Assembly: GCA_037039925.1 (NCBI GenBank)
Contig: JAXRKP010000207.1
Span: forward strand, 315,001 to 379,000
Origin: Doris montereyensis
Taxonomy: Eukaryota; Mollusca; Gastropoda; Nudibranchia; Dorididae
Length of the DNA: 64,000 bases
Direction of reading: 5' to 3'
Both the position numbers and the translations under genes were made by a program. The notes under the pieces are model-generated. The model was not told the DNA's origin and did not search any database. It saw nothing but the letters and a program-made list of their open reading frames with translations. Positions within the stretch are counted from its first letter, which is position 1. Each line of letters starts with the position of its first letter. Below are positions 1 to 17,121 of this stretch, in pieces.

Positions 1-734
1 GATGACATTTAAAAATATTGAGTAATCTATGGATGGGTATTTCTATCAATATAACAGCATTAATTAGGTATTAAAGCATTAGTTAGGTCATAAAAATGAG
101 ATGCAAAGATGTTAACACAGTTATAGTTCACATTTTATAGTCACCATATCCAAAACAGTCAACACTATTCAAATATAGTTCACTTGTGGTCACCACATCC
201 AAAACAGTCAACATCATTGAAATATATTTAAAAAATGCCCCTGACTGTAATTAAGATAAGATACAACTTTATTGTCCATAAAGCATTAGGCACGTTATTT
301 TGGTGTTAGAAAAACTTCAATACAATATGAAATACAACATGATACTTTTACTAAAGATAATCATTCTTCAAACAAACTAACACACATTTAAGCATTACGT
401 GATTAAAATATTTAAATAACATACAAATATAAACTTTTTTTTTTTTTCCGAGTACATGTAACTTTGTATTTATTGCAATGAACAATATTTCAAAGAGGTC
501 ATTATAATCATAATGTACTTTAAAAAATGTTAAAACCAGCTCATCAAACAATTGTGTATTAAAGCAAAGACATAAAATTAGTAGCTCTTGTCATAATCAT
601 TTATGTGACATAATAAACATATTTTCAAATGATTAAAACTCACAGGTTTTGTACACTAATATTACTAAGGTTTCAACAACTTGAACAAAATTGTGAAAAA
701 CTAAAAGTAAAAAGTAAAACCCCAAATTGTAAAC

Positions 735-4096
<3,362 letters not shown>

Positions 4097-4339
4097 TCTT
4101 CTAGTTTGATAAACAACAGACACAGGTAAGGCAACGGGTTCTTACTGCGTCGACTGCAACCCCATTGTTGATTGTCTATTGATGAAATGTAAATGCTCCA
4201 AAGACCATAACAGGTAAATGAATACCGAATACCAGTGTCATACCAAAGACGCTAGACATGGTCGGTGAATCGTATTATCAAATAATTAGTGTTTACTTCA
4301 TCCAGCTGTCAAATATATTCACAGATTAAAATAAAAAAA

Positions 4340-4548
<209 letters not shown>

Positions 4549-5086
4549 AATACGTAGCTAGATGTAAAACACAAAAACAAAAGGAGGAACTTTCTTTTCT
4601 TGAAATTTCCGCATTCACCTTATATGGTGATCTCAGGATGAAAAAAGTGGAAACAGCAAAATGGAAGATAGAGGAAAGAGGAAAGGGAAGAAATAGGACC
4701 TATCAGCAGAATCTGTCAACCAACCACACAGGAGGAACATGGCAATTTATCTTATCCTCCGTATGCCGTGATCTAAGAGTGAATTGAGAGGAAACAGTAG
4801 GGTGAAAAATAAGTGAAAGAGTGAACAGAAAGAAGAATGACCTACCAGCAGATCCTGCAAAGCGCCCACGTCAGAAGAGCAAGCAGAGAAACGAAAAGAA
4901 GCAAATGTAAGAGAGAGAAGAGCAAGACACGAGGGCAGGTGAAAGAGGGGGGGGTAAAAGAAAATGAATAAGAGGAAAGCGGAAACGAAGAGGAGATATT
5001 TGAAGTCAACAAAAGTGAAAAAAAGGCAACGAGTAAAAAACAGAGCAGAAAATAGTAGTCGAGAAAAGGAGTGAACGAGCGAGCAA

Positions 5087-5305
<219 letters not shown>

Positions 5306-5695
5306 ACTAAATTAATAGTGGAGAAGTGAAAGGTAAAAGAGACAAGGAAAGAAAGCGAAATGAGAGGATACATTTTAAAACTGCTGAATATACCCGTGTT
5401 TGTTTCATTGACTTTACCCTGCTATTCACATACCGCGATATCAAGGTGGGAAAAGCAAGATAAAGGATATGTGAAAGAGTGAGGTGGAAGAAGTAGAGCC
5501 TACCAGTACAAGTACTGCCTGCCAACCACCTACTAAATACACCTGTTTGATTTTTTAAATTCACTTGCTTTTCCTCTGTACACCATTTGCAGTGATCTCT
5601 GGGTGAAATAAAAGGAAAGAGCAAATATGAAAGAATTTCTTTTTATTACAACTACTTTCTCCTGTTCTTTTCAAAAGAAGAAGAAGAAGGAATAC

Positions 5696-5742
5696 GATGA
5701 TGATGATGATGATGATGACGATGATGATGATGATGATGATGA
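5696..5742. repeat. (GAT)n microsatellite
   Basis: About 14 gat/gac triplets in a row, preceded by (gaa)n. Confidence 0.9.
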
Positions 5743-6576
5743 GGACGATGCGAGTGGTGATGAAATGGAGATTGTTGTTTTCATTGTGCCCAGATAGCTC
5801 CTTCAGCTCTTACATGTGCCAGATGGTGATAAGTAAATTACAAAGCTCAACATCTGGAGTAAACATAATTTGGGTATTTTGAGGGTGATTTTCCCCCTTT
5901 TGATTTACTTCATTGGAATGTGTTCTATCTGTCATGTAGAGACCTTAGAGTGAATCCACAGGAATGAGTAAAGTTAATTTCAGATGTAAAAGATGTCATA
6001 AAAGGATTGGAGAAAAAAAGAATAACTACCATAACCATGTCAAACACCCACGTTGAGAAGGGATAAAAAAATATAACCAGGGAGAACAAGCTAAGGATTA
6101 TAAGAGGAAACAGCAAGATGAAAGATGAGTGGAAAAAAGGAAAGAAAAGACGTAGGACTAACCAGCAGTGCATGCCAACCAGCCGAAGCTAAGGAAAGCA
6201 AGACAATAAATACTCAAAGTTAATTCTAAAGCTAAAGGCTGAAATTCGAGTTGACAATATCCATTGTAACAGTTTAAAAACATAGGACAAAATAAACATA
6301 GGTATGAAAACTGAAAACTGTTGGAGGGGTGAAGGAGTAAGAATAAGCTTCAAGACCTCATAAGCAGGCTTGTTGCAAAAGCAACAGCAAGTAGTCTGAA
6401 AGTCAGCAGAGAACAATCCAAGGTCATGATGAATAGCCCAATATACTACCATTATCATGAATGGCAAGCCTTTGGCAAAAGTGGCCAGCTTCGAATACCA
6501 ATGAGTCTCGTTATAAAAAGATGGCACTTCAACTGTAGAAATCCATGTCACTACAGCCATGACATCAACGAGGATC

Positions 6577-7948
6577 TTTCTTTCTTTCTTTATCAGCTCC
6601 CATTCAACTTCCGGTGTATAGGTTTTAGATGCCCGAAATGGTCTTTCTCCAGACTGCCCTGTCCTGACATTTTCTGTTTCCTTCCGTGAAAGTTAAATTT
6701 CTTTGCGTTAATGCCTCTTTTATATCTTCTTCTCACTTTCTCCGAGGTCTACCTTTTTGTTTTTTACCTTGAGTTTTAGCACTGTATACTGATTCATTCT
6801 GTTAACATGCCCAAACCATCTCAGTTGATTCATTTCTATCTTAGTTTTTATGCTATCTGCTTTGGTTTGATCTCTTATTGTTGTATTTCTGATTTTGTCT
6901 CTTTTAGTTTTCCCTACTACTCTTCTTAGATATTTCATTTTGGTTGCCTGTACTCTACTGTATTCCCTACTGTCTAAGGTCCAGGTTTCACTGCCATAGA
7001 GGAGAGTAGGACAATAAACTGTGTTGTATACTGTCATTTTGGTTTTTGTTGACAATTCTTGTTTACTCACAAATGCCTTTCCTACATGGTTATATATTGC
7101 ACTTGCCTTTTGGATTCTCTGGCTGATTTCTTCTCTTAGTTTTCCCTCTGAGTTAATCATTACTCCTAAGTAATTGTAGCTTTGAACTTGTTCTAAATTC
7201 TCCTGTCCAATTTAAGATTTTGTGTTTTAGCTTCCCTAGGTACTAGCATTGTTTTGGTTTTTTTGCATTTACTCTCATTCCACTTTTATTTAATTCATTA
7301 TTCATTATGTTGATATTTGACTGAGATCCCTTTCTGTTTTTCCAAACAGAACTAAATCATCAGCAAATGAAAGCATTAATAAATTTACTGGTTTAAGCTT
7401 CCACATACCTACATCCATTTTCTTCCTTTTTGAGGATGCCTTTGCGAATGAATCCATAAATGTGATAAAAGAAAGAGGACTAAGGATACAACCATGTCTT
7501 ACTCCTATATCTACATCAAATTCTTCTGATACATTTCCAGCTACTCTCACTGCACATGTTGGTTTATTGTAAAAACTTTTAATGGCCTTTATTAAATTTT
7601 GTTCTACGTCGTGTTCTTTTAAGGAACGCCATAGTTCATCCCTCCTCACAGTGCAGAATCCTAGCATACACTTCTCCTGGTACGCTAAGTAGTGATATCC
7701 CTCTATAGTTTGAGCATTCCATAGTTGATCCTTTCTTATGTATTGGTACTACCGTTCCCTTTTTCCAGTTGTCTGGCACCTGTTTGGACTTCCATGCTTG
7801 TTGGCATATTGCATGTAGTAGTTTGTCTGTCTCTCTCCCTTGGTTTTTAATCATTTGTGGATAAACTTGATCCGCTCCTGTGGCTTTTCCTAATTTCACT
7901 TTTCTTATAGCTGTTTGGAGTTACTCCATTGAGACATCTTCATCTTAG
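6577..7948 (-). mobile_element. RTE-type non-LTR retrotransposon fragment (reverse transcriptase and 3' end)
   Basis: The minus strand encodes pieces of a reverse transcriptase: fingers (KATGADQVYPQMIKNQ, YRGISLLSVPG; 7636-7899), palm with the catalytic block SFADDLVLF (7305-7667), and the C-terminal YGSETWTLDS / RWFGHVNRMN region (6720-7160). Frames are broken between these blocks, and about 190 bp are missing relative to the fuller copy at 56534-59787. The 3' end is a short gaaa tandem run. It is a dead 5'-truncated copy. Confidence 0.88.
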
Positions 7949-8367
7949 ACAGTAGGGAATACAGTAGAGTACAAGCAGTTGAAATTAAATATCTAGGAAG
8001 AGTATTAGGAAAGCTAAAAGAGACAAAATCAGAAATACAACAATAAGAGATCAAACCAAAGCAAATGGCTTAAAAAATAAGACAGAAATAAATCAATTGA
8101 GATGGTTTGGGCATGTAAATAGAATGAATGACAATAGAATAGTTAAATCAGTATACAGTGCTAAAGCCCTAGGTAAAGGACCAAAAGGCAGACCTCGGAG
8201 AAAGTGGAAAGAGATATGAATGAGGAATTAAAGCATAAAAATTTAACTTTTTGGGAAGGAAACAGAAAATGGCAGGACATGGCAGCCTGGAGAAAGATCA
8301 TTTCGGGCATTTGAAACCATACACCAGAAGGTAGAATGGGAACTGATAAAGAAAGAAAGAAAGATGT
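7949..8367 (+). mobile_element. Second RTE fragment, 3' end only, inverted relative to the first
   Basis: The sequence matches the last ~430 bp of the same family in the opposite orientation. It starts in the 'tagacagtagggaatacag' region and ends in a gaaagaaagaaag tail. It abuts the first fragment, so the two 3' ends point away from each other. No intact frame remains. Confidence 0.85.
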
Positions 8368-9299
8368 TTCGGAGGAGACTTTTCCACATCTTGTATAGAA
8401 AGCACAAAACCTATAACTATTTATGGAGCATGATGTCTGACCACATGGGTCCGCAAGAACCTCTCCTGGCAACAGCAATGGCGACAAAAGCTGACATGGT
8501 TCAGCCATGTAGTGAGACATAACGCTGTCTCTAAAACAATACTACAAGGCACAGTTGGGGTAGAACATAGGCATGAAAGGTTACAAAAGACCAGAACTGG
8601 TCTCATAACATCAAAGAGTGGACAGAGCTAACCTTCCTCAATCTTTTCTCGAAACTTTAAACAAATCCGCCAGGCAGGAAATGTTGGCTTATTCTATCCT
8701 CGGGTCCCGTCGACGAATGGTTGAATGATTAATATAAATTTTAATAACGACAATTCACTCCGAAAAAGCAAAAGACCGATGAAAATCTTTGAGTAAAAAA
8801 CTCTCTATCGCCTAAGGGCGTTCGTCAACATCTCTCAGCTTACAAACATATCTGAAACTTTTTTTTTTTTTAAATGCTATGTGTTTAAAAGTTTTATATG
8901 AGTACATGTAGTCATAATGTGTTAAGTCATGTGCACTACATTGCCTATTTCATTTCAATATCTTCAGAAACAAAACAAAGAATTAAAAACACAGAATTAC
9001 ATGCAATGTTTTGATGCCTTTATTAACTCATTCAGATTTTATTCCCACAAGCTTCAAAGCTTTTTTAACATGTAATATATAGACAGGCAGATCAGTAATA
9101 TATGGGTAATATGACAATTTGAGAAAAAAACAATTGTATATATATTTGGAATTTGCTTGCTGAAAGGTTTGTTTCAATTAATTTCCCACACACACATACA
9201 CACAAAAACTCCATCTACACAAATCTCCCCAAGCAAAAGCAGAAGAAAAAAACCTCTTCAACAATAAGCCATCTACCCCTGAACAAAAAACAAATATGA

Positions 9300-10416
9300 A
9301 AAACACAAAAACCCCTTCAACAATAAACGTAACCCCGGGCGGATGAGGGTGGTACCTGAAGTGATTTTTTTGCTTTTGAGTTTAGGTTTTTGCTTTTAGT
9401 ATGTACATGTGTAACTGTCAAAATATAGTCATCCTATATCATGGAAAAGTTTGTAGCATCCTTGGTTGCCATAGAAACGGCCGCCATCTTTGATTTTGAC
9501 TCAATTTTCAAAATCTACCTCCTCCCTTAGTTATGAATAAAATCACTCAAAACCTGCGCCGATTGTCTTTTTCATTCAATATCTAAAGAGTGATGTAGGT
9601 TTTTTTTTCGATATTTTGGATATATTTTTTTAATGAATTTTTGAAAATACTATATATCGTGAATATACAAAAACGACGTTTTTATTACAATAAAAAAAAT
9701 TCTAAAAAAGTTTACAATATATAAAAAAACCCCGACGGCATACTATTAACATTGACAAGAGGAACCTGTGTGCCAAATATAATACAAATCGTTCGGTAAA
9801 TGGCGGAGGAGATAGAATTTTAGTGTGGAAAAACTACATTTTGAGAAAAATGCCAGTAAAAAAATTAACAGAAAAAACACAAAACAGACGCTTCAGACGG
9901 GTTTACCTTGTTGTAGCAGCCCCCTCACTCTTACGATAGTCTCTGGCATTAATATTTATGTAAATAGGATTATAAATCTAGGTTTAGATGTGCACTGTTG
10001 TGAAAATAGACGGCGAAATGACCAGTTTTTTGTTTTTTTCCTACTCCTATGCTTGTGCGCGTGTTTACATACACACGGACGCGCAACGCCTCTTATATCA
10101 CACAGCGATGGGAGACGCATACATGGGTGTCGGGAAAACGAGGTCAAATATCGTGTGTTGCCACATTTAGCGATTAACTGTCAATATACAGGTTTTTACT
10201 GCCATTTTCTCAGTCAGTGTTAGGATAATTTATGTCAAAATTTTGATTGTTTTTACCTACCCTCGCCTACAAAATATTTTTAAAAAAAAAAAATTATACG
10301 TCAAATGGACATTTTTCTGCCATGAACTTGTAGATAAATGATCGTTCTACCCGAATATGCAAAGTACAGAAAATCAACCTTTTGGTCCAAAACCCGCCAG
10401 TCCAGGTGCCCCCCCC
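9300..10416. mobile_element. Putative non-autonomous insertion flanked by ~30-bp direct repeats
   Basis: The motif 'ctacccctgaacaaaaa' followed by 'caaatat' occurs just left (9270-9300) and just right (10418-10445) of this interval. The ends show weak inverted similarity: gggtggtacctgaagtg on the left, and the complement of the cggactgg/cacctgg region on the right. No transposase is visible. The borders are approximate. Confidence 0.3.
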
Positions 10417-10506
10417 CGTCTACCCCTGAACAAAAACCAATATAAAAGAACCCTAAAGTAGCACAAGAATGAAAATGCTTGAGACATAAGAAGTAACAAG
10501 AGGAAT

Positions 10507-10700
10507 TAAAAGCTAAATACAGTGGAAACCGTAAAAAGTGAACTCCCTTAAAGTAAATACATCCCCAGTTAAAGTCAACCCTTCTCATTGGTCCCATTGT
10601 TTCATGGATTACATCCCTTGAATAGGTTTAATGTCAACATTATCTAAGTCGACACTATTTAAATTCAACGTTAACCATGTGTCCATGATTTATAATTTTG
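10507..10700. mobile_element. Solo end of a pogo-like element
   Basis: It begins TA-CAGTGGAAACCGTAAAAAGTGAAC, the style of terminus seen in the other pogo-like elements here, but no matching inverted end was found. Confidence 0.3.
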
Positions 10701-12020
10701 TCACATGCGTATATCACATAGCGGCTGACACTCAAAAAATTGCAACTGGGCTAACAAACAAAATTCTACCATACTAAAACTCCACATTGGCCAATTAAAA
10801 TTGCTGCCAGATTAATGGATTTAAAAGTATTTTCTTATAGTCTTTTGTCAACATACGATAAAACAATGTTAACATTATTTTTACATGGAAACATCACCTA
10901 GAATTCAAGGTAAATTTTCAAAGAGGCATATTGACACCTAAAGTTCATTAATATTGAACAGAACATAAAAAATCAAATCAAATCATTGACAGAAACTCCA
11001 GACCTTTTTGTTAAAAAAACACAAAAGGAGACATAAAAGCATAAACTATATATCATATATTGGAAGAACAATTTCGAACACAGATAAAATTATAAAGAAA
11101 TATAATATTAGAGACTAGAAAGTTCACATGAACATATATTTATTTCAATAAATTTTCTGTTAGTATAAAATTGAAAAAAAAAAGCCAACTCTTATATTTT
11201 CAATTTCATGTCTGTATCATGTTACCAATAGACTAGAGTTAAGCAATTTTGTCAATAGAACGACTAGCCTGATGTGTAAGGTATGACAATTATTTTTAAA
11301 AAATAATAATACGTGCTTCATCCATTATAGGTGAAATCATCAATTGTGTAGATATGCACATGTGTCAATAGCTAAACAATGTGTTGTCAAATAAGGTATC
11401 TAGAAAACCAGTCTGCAATTTGTGAATAACAACATATTCAAATTTTTCGTTTCTTTGAAGTATCCCTGTCCACATGGCGGTGATCTCAGGGACATACTCA
11501 TTTTTTAAATTCACAAATCAATTTCTAACTTGCAAATTATACCACCATAGAAATTGTAATAGAAAAAAAATGTCCAATTACATGTACATTGATACTCACT
11601 GATACACATCCTATCACGGTATCACTTTGGAAATTTATTATCTCTCTTTTCATTACAATGGCCAATGGACTTAGCTAGTGTTAATGTATATGACGACTTT
11701 GTAACTTGTTACCATAAAATATAGAAAAAATGCGATATCTGATGATTTGCCCTAGAGCTAAAAGCAAAGGTCTAACAGCTAGTCACAAAGAGTGGATATG
11801 AATACACATCTTTGGGTATCAGCTGATGAATATTTGAAAATAGGGATATCACAGTATTAAAAAACCCCACCACAAATCAAATCTGAATAATGTTGCCACA
11901 TGAACAACTTTGATCAATTGCATAAAAACATAACTAACTTTGAAGGGGAAAAAAAAAAAGTTTAATAAGTAGTGTGTTTGCCACTTTTCTTTCTTGCTAA
12001 CTGAAGCCTCAAAAGAAATA

Positions 12021-12722
12021 CAGTCTACCGCCATTAATCCAGCACAATCATTGGGAACAAAATAAATCCATCTTTGTTCTCTCTAAGAGATTGAGCAATT
12101 CCTTATTCCGACTCTGACTATCATTTTCAGCAACAATTTAGTACTTTATATGTATCAAGTTGTCCATTAATCTGACATAATATTTTCGCATGAGCCTTAA
12201 AGATTTCATGGCAATCGGGAACTTTCGCATTTCGCAGTGACATGTTCAAAAATGAATCCAGGTATACAGGTATTGTATGCCACATAGCTGTGGGCATCAA
12301 ATTTAGTGCTTGAATTGAACCGCGAACCACAAAGATGGTTGGTGATAAATGCAACGTCATGGGTGTGTACTCAACTCATCATCGATGTGTTTTCACACCT
12401 TTTGTTTCTGGAGACTGGAAAAGACAACTAAGACTACTAACCTATACGTAATGCAAGTCTGTCTTGTCTGTCTCTCATTCTCTCTCTGTTTATGTCTGTG
12501 TGTAGCTCTGTCTATCCTCTTTCATTCTATCTTTTTATCTAATCTGTGATTTCAAACATAGCTCATAGGATGAGTATGTTGAAATGTGATGTAATTACAC
12601 TCCCTGAGGTTTCAGTACCTGGAAATCTGTCTCTGTAAAATGCACGTTCGGTAATCCGACAAACTGTTTAATATGACCTTTTTTGTGGCCATGGACAGCG
12701 TTGGATTAATGGCGGTAGACTG
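12021..12722. mobile_element. Pogo-like non-autonomous DNA transposon (702 bp)
   Basis: Terminal inverted repeats CAGTCTACCGCCATTAATCC and its complement lie at the two ends, each next to the dinucleotide TA as expected for pogo/Tigger target duplication. A ggtaatccgaca motif inside the right end also fits this group. No transposase frame; the longest internal frame (12127-12360) has no recognisable domain. Confidence 0.85.
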
Positions 12723-15700
12723 TATTGTTATTGATAACAATGGAATAGAGGAGATAATTGAAACAAAAGGTATACAATAACATATCTATGTTTTATAGTT
12801 CACGATATGCAAGTACAAATAATAATATATAATTATATTATATATGGGTATTTGGATACAGGCAATACATACAGATGATGAAAGTAACAAACCATGTGAG
12901 TAACGATCCCCTGAAAGTTTGAGAAAATGAGGGGGAAAATCCATCACGTAATTCACAATTGTATGAATTGATGATATTCCAGTTAAACGTTGACCTGCAG
13001 ATTCACAGTTAGATTTTTTGTTGAATCAAGTTTTTATGTTCATATTTGTTATGAGATATGCGTGAAAATAATAAATAAAGCGTTCCTTGTTGAAAATTAT
13101 TATAAAACAGAATCTGATATAATTTCAAACTTACAAGGTATGTGACTTTCACCATTGACATATAATTTGCTTTCACAACACATATGTAATACACTTATGC
13201 ATATGCAAAAAAACATAATATTGTAATACTGTTAATATATATAAATTTTGATATATATGGATATTTGTAACAGATCATGGCATAAAGCAAGTGTAATGAA
13301 ACACTATGCCATTATTTCAGTTGTGGGGAGAATAAAAACAGTAAATAATATATCTGTGAACTAAATATCTTTGCATTAGCTGCAATGAAATCAATAAGAT
13401 CCACATTTTGTATACTTAAGATCATAACTTAAACTATCAGCTGCACAGGAAAGAAAATGTGAAAAGGAAGAGTTCTTTAGACAGATAGAGAAAGGTGGTT
13501 AAATTCTAAAACCGATTAACTAAAAGAATATACGAAATTTCATATTGAATGATGACTTAAGTGATTTATTTTCATTATGGAAAAGATAGAGATGATAGCA
13601 AGACACCTCAGAAGAAAAGGCAAAGAATATAATAGTGGAGTTATGAAAGAAATAAAGCTCATGAGAGTGTTTAAAAAATAAACATAATATTTAAAAAAGA
13701 AAGCACAAAAGCATAAAAAAACAACATATACCAGTAAGCATATAATATATGTTTACATGTATCCACATGCAGGTGACCAACGTTATTGGATAAAGAGAAC
13801 GGATCATCATTGATGGCATTCTCAGAATAAAAATGATACTTTTTCGGAAACAAAGCTCAGATTTAAAATAATGATACTTATATGAAGAACAATTCATTGT
13901 CTCTATTCGTTGAAACATGCAAACTTGAAAATTAAAATCGAGCAAGAAAGGTGGCAATCAAAAATTCTCAATTCTGTAATTCACGTTGATAATAATGCTT
14001 TTATCTCAATTTGTCTTGACAATTACCTGGATAAAAGTCACTAAGTAAACAATTTGAAAGGCCTGAAATGAAGTATGAAAGATTAAAACAATTTACAGAG
14101 TAAAAAGATAATGAATCAAGGGTATTCAGATCAACAGACTTTTCAAGATAATGAAAAAATTTACATTAGGAAAAGATAACTATAAAATTTAAATATCCCA
14201 TCACTGACCCATACACCTTCCAAGGAGAAAAAAATGAAAAAATGTTACATTTGGAGAGTAGATTGTCAAATATTGCGCAAATAATAAGTCATCTCATTTT
14301 TTACAAAAATGAAGTTTTTCAGCCTAAAGGGGGAAGAGACCCAAAACCATGTTATTATACAATTTTGTATATATTGATAGTGTGTGGAGAATGTTTCCAT
14401 AATATCATTTTTCAGATAAGGACACTATCTATTCACATTTACATCCTTCAATTTGCAAATGCCTAGCCACATCAGTCACTTAAATTGAAAAACAGAAAAG
14501 TTCTACATACATATACATTGCAGTTTATTGAATTGCGAACATGTTGTCTTAAAAATATGATAAGACGATTGAGATACGAGAAAAAAACAAGAGTGTTAGA
14601 TCTAAAAATTGGCAAATGATGAGACATTAGGATTAAAACTAAAGACATTGTAAAACAGCACATATATAATAATAAACAAACTATCATTTCTACATTGAAA
14701 AACAGACTTGCTTGACAATTCAGGTGTAATCTTGTAAAACATGAAATGACAGAAAAAGATCAAATTAAAGGGGTAAAAAAAGAAAAAATGAGACTAGACC
14801 TGTCCACCATAGGTTGGGGGTTAAGATTTAGATTAGAACAATGATGACATGACAGTGACAAGAAGAAGAGACATAAGACAAGGGTCACAGCAAACGGTGG
14901 AACAAGTGTTGAGAATGTGTTACATTGTGAGTATTATCCATAGTGTAAAGGCTTGCACACTTTTGCCCCTTATATTGCAATGGAATGTTATTCAGGAAAA
15001 TTATTGAAAGAGTATTGGGCAATTCATTTTTTGGCAGTTTTAGTATCGATTGGGAGGTCTGACAAACAGCAGCTATAAGCCATTCTCTTGAACAGAGTTT
15101 TGAGCAAAAATAAAATAAAGAAGCTTTATTCGTTTGAAAGAGCAATATTATAATAAGACAAAATGAAAGCCCCAAAAGTTTTGATTTTAAAGCATATGCA
15201 ACACAGACTTGCAAGTAAGTAAATGGCAGCGAGAAGGAAGACTTTCATCCATCTTGGCCATTTAGCACAAAACTAAATGGGACCAGAATACAATCTTTAT
15301 AAAGACAGAAATTAAAAATGAAAGCATACAGCATTCAAAGAAATAAACAATAAGACAAGAGTACATCTTCTTTTGCTCATAAAATATTTGTTAACTGCTT
15401 CGCACAGTACTCAGCCAAAACACATATCAGTTTTATTCACATTCTTCACACTGTGATCTCGATACGCTCCATTGACTTTTCTCAGCGTTTAAAAAAAATC
15501 AGTTATATATTGGTAATTGCTGTTCTAGGGCACATAAATAGTTTCATCATATTTCAAGTTATCCCCTCCCACCCAAAAAGTCTGACATTTCCCAATTGCC
15601 TAGACTCAAAACCCAATGCATTTAGTGAGATAAGTAGTCTCTAGAAAACGATACACAGAAAAATCTAATGTTAACACATTCATAACTTAAATGTAAGCCA

Positions 15701-16945
15701 AATAAATTATCTGCAAAAAGACTTATTCACTTTGATTTTATTGCTCATGAACTGTTAAAAAAAAAGAACTTAGTTAATGTTATTTCAAATGATCACCCGT
15801 TTTTCTCTCAAGTATGCTAAAATAAAAGCCTCAATTACATGGACTATTAATGCTATATTTAAATCTTCTGAACTAAACAAGACAAACAAAAATGCCTTTA
15901 ATGCAGAGAGCCATACAGCTTATAAGTGTTAAGCAGGCAGTGAAGAACATATAAGTAAAATTATATATATATCAAATAATATCATATAATCTACATGGGG
16001 AAAAAAAGAAGAATGTTAAATCCTGATGGACACAGTGATCAAGGGTTCACTTAACAAGCATAAAATAGGTATAAAGGTAAAAAACCCAGATGTTTTAATC
16101 AACAATAATTTATAATTTTTGTTGAATAGCAAGATGTATCAATAGGCTTTATTGATTATTTGGAGAACACAAAATAAACGAAACCAAAGCTAAATTTTAA
16201 AACTAAAAGAGGCAATACTCATGATGCATGAAATATTCTCAATATACGAAAAAAAACCAACAACTTTTTATAATATTATTTTATGGATTTCTCAGCATTG
16301 AAAATACAAATTAGTGTCACATTTTGCTTGACCTTATTCTTTCATTTACTTTCATGTTATGAATTTCTTGTGAAGCTCATTCCCATAGTGTAGATTACAT
16401 GTATTATTCTTTCACTGTGCATGGCTCTCAATTTTTCGTACAAGTAAAACTATATATAACAGCTGAATAAATATTAGTTTGTTTTCAGCATGTTGCTTGA
16501 AGACATTTGGTTCCAGATAATTTTCAAATCGTTGACATATAAGTCAAGTTTATGGGACAGTGTGCATACTCTCTCAATGTTATTGTTTGTAAAATGTGCT
16601 GCATACCTATGAGCATACTCATGGGTTTCTGCTATGAAAAACTAAACAATTTTAAATCAAAAAAACATTTGTTGAAAGTAATCTCCAAATAAAATTATGG
16701 TTTTGAAAACCATACACAAATTTAAACAGAAAAGTTATCACCTAAATTGAATACATCATAACTAAATCGATTTTAGTTCCTTCATGAAATCAGTGGCTTA
16801 CTTACAAAGATATCATAAAATGCATTTGACCAATGCTATGAAATCTATGCAATCAAATTTTCCCTTCTAAAGATGAAATATATCTGAAAAGAACTTTGAA
16901 TTGTAAATTCTTTGACTGCGACATAAGTTTAAAATACAAGGGAAT
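12723..16945. other. Intergenic or long 3'-flanking AT-rich DNA
   Basis: No conserved exon, repeat array or RNA gene recognised. The right part may include the 3' UTR of the TMEM179B-like gene. Confidence 0.5.
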
Positions 16946-17121
16946 CTATGCAGTTGGATCCACAGTGGCAAACTTGTCCAAATCCTCAGGTGCATTTACT
17001 GATGTGGGATCAGATGACGAAGGCTCCATACCTGCCGACCTGTACCGACGGTTTCTCACAAAAGCACAATGCAGAGAGCTACTTGAACTATCCAAAACAG
17101 GAGGACAACCCATGAACAAGA
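16946..17121 (-). CDS. TMEM179B: TMEM179B-like last exon (frame lost after TM4)
   Basis: Starts SCSWVVLLFWIVQVALCIVL, then hits TGA at 17056-17058. One extra base in the run at 17060-17063 would continue into a polar tail (RNRRYRSAGMEPSSSD to DKFATVDPTA) ending at 16946, similar in length to the human cytoplasmic tail. Confidence 0.7.

Larger units (their letters stand above)
8368..12020. other. Intergenic AT-rich stretch, no gene seen
   Basis: No conserved exon was recognised on either strand. It contains a candidate 1.1-kb insertion (about 9300-10416) and a solo transposon end near 10507. The predicted frames here are short and without domain character. Confidence 0.5.

Noticed and set aside
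9825..10223. 132-codon plus-strand frame
   Set aside because: It lies inside the putative insertion, low in recognisable character, with overlapping frames on both strands.
16490..16626. Minus-strand frame containing HEYAHRYAAHFTNNNIERV behind a possible acceptor
   Set aside because: It reads well, but no upstream exon was found between it and the TMEM179B gene, no family was recognised, and ~50 codons can be open by chance.
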